Origin: Flaviramulus basaltis
GTDB taxonomy: Bacteria; Bacteroidota; Bacteroidia; Flavobacteriales; Flavobacteriaceae
Direction: 5' to 3'
Length of the DNA: 64,000 bases
Assembly (NCBI RefSeq): GCF_900114265.1
Contig: NZ_FPKV01000006.1
Location: forward strand, 1 to 64,000
The first letter of the stretch is position 1. Every line of letters starts with the position of its first letter. Shown here piece after piece: positions 17,306-27,400 of this stretch. The notes beneath the pieces are model-generated. The model was not told where the DNA came from. It made no database searches and was given only the letters and a program-made list of their open reading frames with translations. The position numbers and the translations under genes are program-made.

Positions 17306-18748
17306 ATGAAGAATTTTACTATTATTTATTTACTTGCTCTTCTTTTTACTCTTTGTGTATCTGAAAATATCAGTGCTCAAATAGTAATAAGTAAACCTAA
17401 CTTAGGTTTTACACAAGCATGTGCAAGTCCGTCATTTAATGATTATAATGTAACATTTACTTTTTCACCTGTATCTGGAGTATCTGCATCAAATCAGTTT
17501 ATAATTGAACTTTCTGATGAAAACGGCCTTTTTGATAGCCCAACTACAGTTTACACGTCTGCTGAAGGTTCTGTAACTACATCACCAGTTACATTTACTT
17601 TTTCTGTACCCACAACTATAGCTGGTGAAGCTTTTAAAGTAAGGGTTAAGAGTACATCTCCAGCTGCAACAAGCTCATCTTCAGTAGCTTTTTCTGCATA
17701 TTATAAAATACAAGACACGCCATTTTCAATAAATAATTTAATTGCAACAGGAGCTTATTGTTCAAGTGGAAGTTATTTGTTAACAATTGATAATCCAGGA
17801 GATATAAATAATGATTCTCCATTGCAATACCCATCACTTACTTTTAATTGGTATAAAGAAACAAGCGCTACAACATCTGTTTTTGTAGATTCAGGAGAAA
17901 CATTATCTGTTAGCGAACCAGGAATTTATTTTGCAGAAACTAATTATGGGACATGTACCTCTAATTCCTATTCAAATAGAGTAACTATAACCGAATCTGA
18001 TTCAGAAACTACATCCGAAATTATTTCAAGTTTAGGAAATTCATATTGTTCAAACGATGGACCAACAACATTAAGTACCATTAGCGGACTAAGTTATCAA
18101 TGGTTTAAAGATGATTCAGAAATTTCTGGAGCTACAGATCAAACTTTTGAAACAAATGAATCAGGAACTTATACTGTTAAAATTAATTTAGGAGATTGCT
18201 CATCAAGTGCTACAATAGACCTTGATAATGGCGGTTTTTCAAGTAGTATTGATGTTCCAGAAAACACTTCAATAGAAGAGGGAGAAACTTTGTTTGCGAC
18301 ACTAACTACAGATGCTATTAATCCTGAATTTGAATGGTATTTAAACGATGTTTTAATTCCAGGCGAGATTAATAATTCTTATGAAGCTACCCAAACAGGA
18401 AGTTATAAAGTAGTTGTTACTCAAACAACAGGTTGTGTTGCATCTAACGAGTTTATTTTTGTAATAACAGAGCCTTTTCCAGACGTAGCAGATATTCCAA
18501 ATTTAATTAGCCCTAACGGTGATGGAATAAATGATACATGGATAATTCCTCAAGAATATGTTAATGGAGCTAATGCAGAAGTTATGATTTTATCTTCTCG
18601 AGGTGAAATTGTATTACAAACTAATGATTACAAGAATAATTGGCCAGAAAACGAATTGAATTTTATTGATGTGAACCCGGTTTACTATTTCATCATTAAA
18701 ACAACTAATAACCAAACCAAAAAGGGTTCTATAACAGTAATAAAATAA
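17306..18748 (+). CDS. sprC: SprC-like secreted protein with gliding-motility-type C-terminal sorting domain
   Basis: This is a 480-residue protein with a signal peptide ending ISA and Gln at +1. The body consists of Ig/PKD-like beta domains with paired cysteines (CSSGSYLLTI, YCSNDGPTTL with QWFKDDSEISGATDQTF, and EWYLNDVLIPGE). The last 85 or so residues form a gliding-motility-associated (type B, CHU_C) T9SS domain with the hallmark ISPNGDGINDTW. Its stop is separated by one base from the next gene, a PorP/SprF-like fusion. In Flavobacterium johnsoniae, sprC and sprD precede sprB and sprF in one operon, and this gene is in the sprC position. The name rests on position and domain type, not on measured similarity. 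Confidence 0.75.
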   Translation: MKNFTIIYLLALLFTLCVSENISAQIVISKPNLGFTQACASPSFNDYNVTFTFSPVSGVSASNQFIIELSDENGLFDSPTTVYTSAEGSVTTSPVTFTFSVPTTIAGEAFKVRVKSTSPAATSSSSVAFSAYYKIQDTPFSINNLIATGAYCSSGSYLLTIDNPGDINNDSPLQYPSLTFNWYKETSATTSVFVDSGETLSVSEPGIYFAETNYGTCTSNSYSNRVTITESDSETTSEIISSLGNSYCSNDGPTTLSTISGLSYQWFKDDSEISGATDQTFETNESGTYTVKINLGDCSSSATIDLDNGGFSSSIDVPENTSIEEGETLFATLTTDAINPEFEWYLNDVLIPGEINNSYEATQTGSYKVVVTQTTGCVASNEFIFVITEPFPDVADIPNLISPNGDGINDTWIIPQEYVNGANAEVMILSSRGEIVLQTNDYKNNWPENELNFIDVNPVYYFIIKTTNNQTKKGSITVIK

Positions 18749-18749
18749 G

Positions 18750-21137
18750 ATGAAAAAGTATCTACCATACATAATTTTATTTTTTATTACAATACAAGAA
18801 TTCCATTCTCAAGAAAATGGAGATGGTGTTGTTGCTTTAAATTTACCAGTTAGAAATTCTTTAAAGTTTAATAGGTATGTCATAAACCCAACATTCAGTT
18901 TTGTTAGAGAACAAAATAAATATATTAGTTTTTCTAATAAAAGAGAATGGGTGGAGTTTGATGATGCTCCTCAAACTTATTTATTAAGTTATTCAGGTAG
19001 ATTTAATGAAAATATGGGTGTTGGTATTGGACTATTTCAACAAAATTATGGTGTTTTAACCACTTTTGGAGGCCTATTAAATTTCGCATACAACGTAATT
19101 TTAGATAGTGATCAAAATTTAACTTTTGGGGCAAATGTTGGTGTGTATAAAAGTGGTATTGATGAAGGGAATTTGGTAACAAATTTTCCAGACCCATCGT
19201 TACAAAACATACCGTCAAATACTTTAATTACAATAAATCCAGGTATAAATTACGGAACTGAATTTTTTGATTTTGGTTTGGCCATAAATAACCTTGCTCT
19301 ATACAATCTTAAAAGCTCTAAGCTAATTGAAGAAAACCCAGAACAAAGTATTCAAGGTCATATTATGTATACAGGATATATTGATAGTCGCGGTTTTTTT
19401 GATGAAAGTAAATTTTCTGGCTTAGTACGTTCAGAATTCAAAAAAGATGAAACAATTATTTCTGGCATAATGATGCTTACTATACCTAAAGGAATTTGGG
19501 CTCAGGCAGGTTATAATAGTTTGTATGGTGTTTCTGCTGGTGTAGGTCTAAATATCACTAGCCAAATAGCTTTAGAGTATAATTATGAAAAAGCTATTGG
19601 AGATTTATCAAACTTTGGAAATTCTCATGAATTTACATTAGCTTATAAGTTTAAAAATAGATATAGATATAGTTATAGTGGTGATGATGATGAGGAAGCA
19701 TTAATTATTTATAATAAAAAACCTAAGCGTTCTGTAGCTACCAAAAAACCTGTTAGCAGACCATCAACAAATACAGACGTAAAAAATAATGATATTGCTG
19801 ATAATCAAGCTGACGCAGAAGAACAAGCTAAATTAGCTGCAGAAAATAAAGCTAAGGAGGAAGATGAAGCTAAAGCTCTTGCAGAAGAACAAGCAAGATT
19901 AGCTGAAGAAACAAAAGCTAAGGAAGCAGCAGAAGCAAAACGACTAGCAGATGAAGAAAATAAAGCTCTAGTTGAAGAACAAACAAGACTGCAAGCCGAA
20001 AAACAAGCAAGATTAGTAGCGGCAGATCTAAAAGCGAAAGAAGCAGATGAAGCTAAAGCTAAAGAATTAGCTAAGGAAAAAGCGAGATTAGAAGCAGAAG
20101 AACAATTAAGATTAGCTGCAGAAATAAAAGCTAAAGAAGAAGCAGAAGCAAAACGATTGGCAGAAGAGGCAAAAGCTAAAGCAGATTTAGAAGAAAAAGA
20201 AAGGTTAGAAGCAGAACAAAAAGTTGATACTGTTAAATTGGATGGATTAATTATTCCTGTTGCTAATGATAGAGATGCTATTGCATTAGAAAGTCTAGCA
20301 AAACTAACAGAGAATTCTAAAATAGAACAAGAAGGATTATTAAAACGATTAGGTGAAGCTGTAGATAATAAACAAAAAGATCTTGATGATTTAAAAGAAG
20401 AAAATGATTTAAGTGAACAAGGTATTTATAAACAGCCAAAACCATTTAAAAGTGTTTCTGCTGAAAATGCACTTTTAGAATCTTTAAAATCAGAAGTTGA
20501 TGATGTTATAGAATCTCAAAATGATAAGATTTCACAATTAGAAGATCTTTATAATAAAAGACTTGAAAGTGTTCCTAACAAAGAAGATGAAGTTAATGCT
20601 TACTATTTAAAAGCTATAGAAGATTTAAAATCAGAACAGCAAGAAGCATTACAAGCAAAAAAAGATCTAATTTCAGCATTAGATGATATTAAAGTAGCAA
20701 TAGATTTTGAAAGAAAACGAAGAATAAAACGTGCTGCTTACGATAATGAAGAGGTAAGATATACTAAAGATAAAGCAGCTTTAAAAGTAATTAAAGAAAA
20801 TACACCAATAAGTTCTGTGCCATTAGAGGTTGATGACTTTGATTTTGGTGAAGTAGGAGGTAGTAATATTCAAATAGTAAAAGACATTAAAAATGTTGAA
20901 AGTGGTTACTATTTAGTATTAGCAGTTCATAGTGATGTATCTAAAAGAGATGATTTCTTAACAAAAGCAGTGTCGGCAGGACAAGGTGATGTAAATTTCT
21001 TTTACGATGTAAACACAAGTAAGTACTTCATTTACTATATGAAGTTTGATGATGTTCAAAGTGCTAAAAGTGCAATTGATGCAAAAGGAAACCAGCCTTA
21101 CAACAGTAAAATGTCTATAGTTAAAATAGAAAACTAA
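18750..21137 (+). CDS. sprD: SprD-like PorP/SprF barrel fused to a coiled coil and a SPOR-like end
   Basis: This is a 795-residue protein. The signal peptide ends FHS with Gln at +1. Residues 25-310 resemble the PorP/SprF family of T9SS outer-membrane proteins (NPTFSFVREQNKYISF, GVGIGLFQQNYG, YNSLYGVSAGVGLNI). Residues about 350-500 form a long Ala/Glu/Lys/Arg-rich coiled coil, followed by more helical Glu/Lys-rich sequence to about 700. The last 65 residues (GYYLVLAVHSDVSKRDDFL…YFIYYMKFDDVQSAKSAI) resemble a SPOR-type or peptidoglycan-contact fold. The arrangement suggests a barrel in the outer membrane with a long periplasmic arm reaching toward the wall. It lies in the sprD position, one base after the sprC-like gene and upstream of sprB. 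Confidence 0.78.
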   Translation: MKKYLPYIILFFITIQEFHSQENGDGVVALNLPVRNSLKFNRYVINPTFSFVREQNKYISFSNKREWVEFDDAPQTYLLSYSGRFNENMGVGIGLFQQNYGVLTTFGGLLNFAYNVILDSDQNLTFGANVGVYKSGIDEGNLVTNFPDPSLQNIPSNTLITINPGINYGTEFFDFGLAINNLALYNLKSSKLIEENPEQSIQGHIMYTGYIDSRGFFDESKFSGLVRSEFKKDETIISGIMMLTIPKGIWAQAGYNSLYGVSAGVGLNITSQIALEYNYEKAIGDLSNFGNSHEFTLAYKFKNRYRYSYSGDDDEEALIIYNKKPKRSVATKKPVSRPSTNTDVKNNDIADNQADAEEQAKLAAENKAKEEDEAKALAEEQARLAEETKAKEAAEAKRLADEENKALVEEQTRLQAEKQARLVAADLKAKEADEAKAKELAKEKARLEAEEQLRLAAEIKAKEEAEAKRLAEEAKAKADLEEKERLEAEQKVDTVKLDGLIIPVANDRDAIALESLAKLTENSKIEQEGLLKRLGEAVDNKQKDLDDLKEENDLSEQGIYKQPKPFKSVSAENALLESLKSEVDDVIESQNDKISQLEDLYNKRLESVPNKEDEVNAYYLKAIEDLKSEQQEALQAKKDLISALDDIKVAIDFERKRRIKRAAYDNEEVRYTKDKAALKVIKENTPISSVPLEVDDFDFGEVGGSNIQIVKDIKNVESGYYLVLAVHSDVSKRDDFLTKAVSAGQGDVNFFYDVNTSKYFIYYMKFDDVQSAKSAIDAKGNQPYNSKMSIVKIEN

Positions 21138-21453
21138 TAAATGTCTACTAATTAGGTGTTTTATTTGGTAAAGTAATGGTTACATTAAAACAATAATTTA
21201 AGTTTTTTCATACAAAAATATATTTAAATTCGTTTAAACGCTTAAAAACATCGATTAAATGCAAAAAATGTTAGATTTCTTTTCTTTTTAACAAAAATTA
21301 TTATGATATTAGTAGCGTTTAAAAGCGATAAAATATCGTTGAAAGGTTTTTCAAGAAAGAATATACTTATAGGTACTAAAACTTGAATATATCAATCAAA
21401 TAGTATTATTTCTTTTAAACTCCATAAATAAAGAAATACTAATAATAACCACC
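21138..21453 (+). other. 316-base intergenic region upstream of the giant adhesin
   Basis: No ORF and no clear terminator are seen. It contains the palindrome CGTTTAAACG (21231-21240), the inverted repeat CGATA-AAA-TATCG (21326-21338) and words shared with the region upstream of the second adhesin gene. A fair -33 TTG at 21383-21385 is followed by a poor -7 box, so no firm promoter is called. Confidence 0.45.
21238..21353 (+). promoter_or_regulatory. Putative regulatory elements shared with the second adhesin gene
   Basis: Element A (ACGCTTAAAAACATCGATT, 21238-21256), element B (CGATA-AAA-TATCG, 21326-21338) and the word TTGAAAGGTTTTTCA (21339-21353) all have close matches upstream of the second sprB-like gene. 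They lie 100-215 bases before the start codon. A regulatory role is inferred from recurrence only. Confidence 0.4.
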
Positions 21454-24400
21454 ATGAGAACCCCTACTTCTTCAACATTTTTATTTTTTATTTTCAGAAG
21501 TTTTTTTAAGCCAAATTCAAATTTTTTCTTACTTAAGAAAAGGATTACTAGTTTTTTATTGATAGTTATATTAACTATTGCTAGTAATACTGCATTTGCA
21601 CAATTAGCAGTACCTTTTTCTCCTAGACTACCAGGAGGTAATATTAAAGTAAAAGGAGATGTAATTTTAATAGGAAATACAATAATTACAGGTAAAGGTT
21701 TACCGCTTCCTTATAATGGTGGAGGTAATAATAATAATTACGAAGGAGAATATATAAATGTAGCCAGTGGAGGTGATTCAAATATATTTAGTTCAAGTAC
21801 AGCAGATTTATTCCTAGATAATTCATGTAAAAGTATAGTTTATGCAGGTTTATATTGGGCTTCTGTTTATCCTAATGAAGTTGGAACTAATGGTGGTCAG
21901 AGTTTTACAGGGACGACTCGACTCGAAGATTGGAATCAAGTAAAGTTTAAATTGCCTACTGGAGGGTTTATTGATTTGGTAGCAGATAATAATGCTGATC
22001 CTGTAGGAGAAGAAGATGATATAATTTTTGATGGTTATGATTCTGGGAATATTAATAATTCTTTTAAAGATTCACCTATAGTATGTTATAAAAATGTGAC
22101 TAATTATTTGCAAGGATTATCTGAAGCAGATGGTACATATACTGTAGCTAATTTAAGAGCAACAAGAGGAAGTAGAAATGGAGGTTGTGCAGCTGGTTGG
22201 ACATTGGTAGTTATTTATGAAAGTCCTCAATTGCCAAGTAAATTTATTTCTGTTTTTGATGGATATGCGGGAGTTCAAGGGAGTACAGCACTAAATATTC
22301 CAGTTTCAGGATTTCAAACATTACCAGCACCATTACCAGTAAACGCTAAAATTGGTGTAGCTGCATTAGAAGGTGATTTAGGAATAAGTGGAGATACATT
22401 TAGATTTAAAGCTAGTACATCTGGTTCTTATACCCAATTGAGTGATGCCTTAAATTCAAATAATAATTTTTTTAATTCTAAAATTACAAATGAAGGAGCC
22501 TATATGAATAATAGGAATCCTAATGGTACAAATGTTCTTGGTTTCGATATAGCAAACGTTATAATACCAAATCCACTTAATTCAGTTTTGCCAAACGATG
22601 CCACAGCTGGTGATTTAAGATTAACTACTAGTGGTGATGGTTTTGGAGCATTTGTAACTTCTTTTGCTGTAGATATTATTGAACCTAATATTGTATTAAC
22701 AAAAATTGTAGAAGATGAGCTTGGAAATGATATAGGAGGGGAAGTTGTAGATTTAGCACAGCAGTTAAATTATGTTATAGGTTTTCAAAACATAGGAAAT
22801 GATGATGCCACAGATTTTACTATTAGAGATATACTTCCTGCTAATATAGATTTTAACTATCCATCAGATATAGAGCCACTACCTACAGGGGTTACTATTG
22901 AAAGTTATGATGCAGCTACCAGAGAAATTATATTTAGAGTTGATGATTCTTTAATAGAAGAGTTTGGTCCAGTAACAGAAATTCGTTTTAGTGTTAGGGT
23001 TGTTTCATTTTGTAACTTATTAAATGATGCCTGTGCAGACAGTGTTAATAATCAAGCTTATGCTACATATAGAAGTAAATTAAATCCATCTTTTATTATT
23101 TCAGATGATCCTAGTTATGATGCTAATAATGGTTGTTTATTATCACCACAAGCAACAAATTTTTTAGCTGATATTTCAGATTGTACTTATAGTGAAGAAG
23201 TTATTTTGTGTGGTGGAAGTACTGACCTAACGGCTCCTGGTGGGTATGATTCTTATCAATGGTCAACCAGCTCTTCAGGAACACCTGTAATAGGAACAAC
23301 TCAAACAATTACAATTACAACTACTGGAACATATTATGTTCGTAATACCGCATTAGCACCTTGTCAATCTTCAAATAAAGAATTTGAAGTTATTACATTT
23401 GGTGCTAATGTTGATAACCCAGTAATTCCTTATGCAGATCAGGTTGTAACCTGTCCTAATGATGGGAAGCAGTTACCAAATATTTTCTTGTGTGGCGGTG
23501 CTGGTGGAAAATTTATTCAAACAAATCTGTCAGATACCACTTCGTTAATTTGGGAGAGATTAGATGAGACGAGTTGTAGTGCTGTTGTAGATAATGATTG
23601 TGCTAATGAAGATAAAAGTTGTATTTGGAATCAAGTAGCTACAGGGTCAGACTATATGGCAGATACAGCTGGGCAATTTAGATTGACTGTAAATTATCCA
23701 GGAGGATGTTTTAACCAATTCTATTTTAATGTTTATTCTAATATATTAACACCTACAGTAACTAAAAGAGATATAATTTGTACTACACAAGGTGAAATTG
23801 TTGTTGGAGGAGTACCTAGTGGTTATGAATATAGTATTGATGGGACAAATTATCAAAGTAGTAATACATTTGTTATCACTGCACCCGATCTTTATACTGT
23901 TTATATTAGACAAATTGGAGTTTCACCAAACCCATGTATTTTTACAGTTCCAGATGTTCAAATAAGAGAACGTAATTTTACGGTTTCAACAATTATAAAT
24001 CAACCTTTATGTAATGGGGATTTAGGAAATGTTGTTATAGCAGTAAATGATGTAAGACCACAATATTTCTATTCAATTTCTCAAGGAGGCACAGTTGTTA
24101 ACAGTGTAGGACCAATAGTTGATAGAGATTATACGTTTTCAAACTTAAATCCTGGTACATATACTATTGATATTTCTACTGAAGATGGTTGTGTTTTTAC
24201 AGATACTGTTCAAATAATTGATCCTCCATTATTAGAAGCAACATCAGCTTTAACAACACCTTTAACCTGTGAAGATGGAGAGATTACCGTATACCCAGTT
24301 GGTGGTACACCACCTTACTTTTACTTTCTTAATGGTAGTACAGATTTTGAGACTATTCCAACAATTGTTGTAACTTCTTCTGGAGTTTTTGACATAACTG

Positions 24401-27400
24401 TTGTAGATTCGAATAACTGTTCTGCACAAACATCAATTACCGTTGATCAAATTCCTCAACCTGTTTTTAATATTACAAAAACTGATGTTTTATGTTATAA
24501 TGATAATTCAGGTGAAATACAATTTAATATTACAAATGCTAATGGATATACAGTTGAATATAGCATAGATAATGGTTTGACTTATGTAACTAATCCAACA
24601 TTTTCAAATCTTTATTCGGGAACTTATCAGGGTATTATAAAATATTCATTAAACGGAACAGAATGTTTTAGTTCTCCGCAAGATATAATCATAGATCAAC
24701 CAGATACTGCTATAACTGCTACTGCTGGGGTATCAGAATTGGCAGGTTGTGGGCCTTCAGGTGAAGGAAGAGTTCGTATTACAAATCCTCAAGGAGGTGT
24801 TGCACCTTATGAATATAGTTTTGATAATCAGGGAACTTGGACAAGCATAAATGAAGAATATCTTGCTCCTGGCACTTACACTTTGTATATAAGAGATGTT
24901 AATGGGTGTGTTTTTCCAATGGCAGATATTACAATAGATCCCGAACCCGTGGCACCAACTATAAATGTTTCAGATCCCGATTTTAATTGTAATGGATCAG
25001 CTAATTCAACAGTAACTGTTACAAACACTACCTCTAATTCATATGATTACACATACTTAATAGATGGTGTAGAAAACCCAAATATATCAGATCCTACTAC
25101 ATTCTTAAATGTATCAGATGGTTCTCACACTATAACTGTGACTTACCAATTAAAAACGGTGCCAACTTTTAGTAATTTATTAAATGAAACTTTTGGTTAT
25201 GGAGAAGATACTTCATCCCCTGGGATGAATCCAACATACTACTGTTTTGAAAGACAAGTTCCAGCGACACAGTGTGGAGGAGATATAACTATAAATGACG
25301 GACAATATTCAGTAACTGCTAATATTGTAAAACCATTTGGAGCATGGATGAGACCTGTAGATCATACACCAGCAACAAGTCCATCAACGCCAAAAGGAAG
25401 GTTTCTGGTAGTTAATATTGGAGCTACAATTCCAGCAAATGAAATTTTATATGAAAAATTTATAGATGATATTATTCCTAACCAACCTATTAATGTAGAG
25501 TTTTTTGCTATGAATTTACTGAAATCAGGTAATCAGGCTGATCCAGATTTGAAAGTTGCTTTGGTTGATGCATTTGGTAATGAGATTTCTTCTTTTTCTA
25601 CAGGTAATATTCCAAAAAGTCAAGCTTGGGAAAACTATCCAAAAACACCTATAACTTTAAATCCTGGAGCTAATACTAGCTTAAGATTTATTGTTAGATC
25701 AAATGTGCAGTTAACTAGTGGAAATGATGTTGCAATAGATGATATTTCTGTTTATCAACTTCCTAGTACTTGTGTTGCACAAAAAGATTTTCCAATTGTT
25801 ATTGGTTCTGGTAATGCTTTTATGGCAGGTAATGTAAGTGCTACAGATGTAAGTTGTGTAGGCGCTGGTGATGGAACAATAACTATTTCAGCACAAAATT
25901 TTGATCCTGCTAAAGGTTTTCAGTATACTTTAGATGGTTTAACATGGATTACACAAATGACTTCACCATACACTATTACAGGTTTGGCTGATGGTAATTA
26001 TAATGTTCAAATACGTTACGAAGATGCGGTAGATACTTGTGAGTTTAATTTCAATCAAAACATTGGTTCTCCAACAGCAGTTGTTGTTTCAGTTTCAGCG
26101 ACACCAATTACATGTCTTGATGGATCAACAGTTACTGCAACAGCAACTGGTGGTACAGCAGCTTATTCTTACGAGTTATTAGATACTTCTTTAAATTTAA
26201 TATCAAACTTTCCAGGTAGTGGTGTTTTAACAAGTGTAGGTGCAGGAGATTATATAATTAGAGTAACAGATGCTAATGGTTGTACAGATACAACGTCACT
26301 AAATTTAGTAAATCCAATACCTCCTACAGCTACCATCATTAATGCCGATTATTGTTATGATGGAACCAATGGAGCTAGTCTTGAGGTTTCTGCTTCTGGC
26401 GGACAACCACCTTATGAATACAATATTAACGGAGGTGCTTTTCAAACAAATCCAGTATTTGGTAATTTAGCATCAGGGAATTATGTTATAATAGTAAGAG
26501 ATGCTTATGGTTGTACTTTTACTTTACCAACAGAAACCATTGAGCCACAAATATCGATTAGTGTAGCTCTTACAAAGGAATTAGATTGTACTGTTTCTCC
26601 TAATGCTGTTATAACTGGTGCTATTTCAGACGGATATATACCTTATACTTATGCAGTATCTTTTAATGGAGGTGCTTATACAAATTTAGGATCTATTGGG
26701 ACATCTTTTAATTATGATGCTACAACAGACGGAACATATCAATTTCAAGTAACAGATAATAATGGTTGCCCAATAGTTTCAAATGTAATTACAGTTAACC
26801 CTATATCTTACCCAACAGCAACAACAACTTCGGTTGAACCAAGTTGTAACGGAGATGCTAATGGTTCAGTACAAATTATACCTGCTGATGGAGTAGGACC
26901 TTATGAATATAGTTTTAATGGAAGTGCATTCACCACAACGTCATTATATTCAGGGTTAAGTGCAGGAATTAACTACGCTTATCAAGTAAGAGATTCTAAG
27001 AATTGTGTATTTAGTGGTTCTATTACATTATCAGAACCTACAGTCTTAAATGCTTCAGCTAGTGCAACAGCTTTTAGCTGTAATGCTTCTAATACAAATC
27101 AATCAGCATTAGTTACTATCGATTTACCAACATCAGGAACAGCACCTTACCTTTATAGTTTTAACGGTTCAGGATATAGTTCTACAAATACATTAACTGT
27201 AAATGATAATGGAACAGATCAAACTATTGCATATTCCGTTCAAGATGCACAAGGTTGTACAGCAGGAGGTTCATTAATCTTATTACAATTAGATCCGCCA
27301 ACAGATTTAGCTTTTACATCTAGTGCAATTACGTGTACAACAACAACCTCAACGGTAGATTTAACAGCTACAGATGGAGTAGGCACATTACAATATGAAA

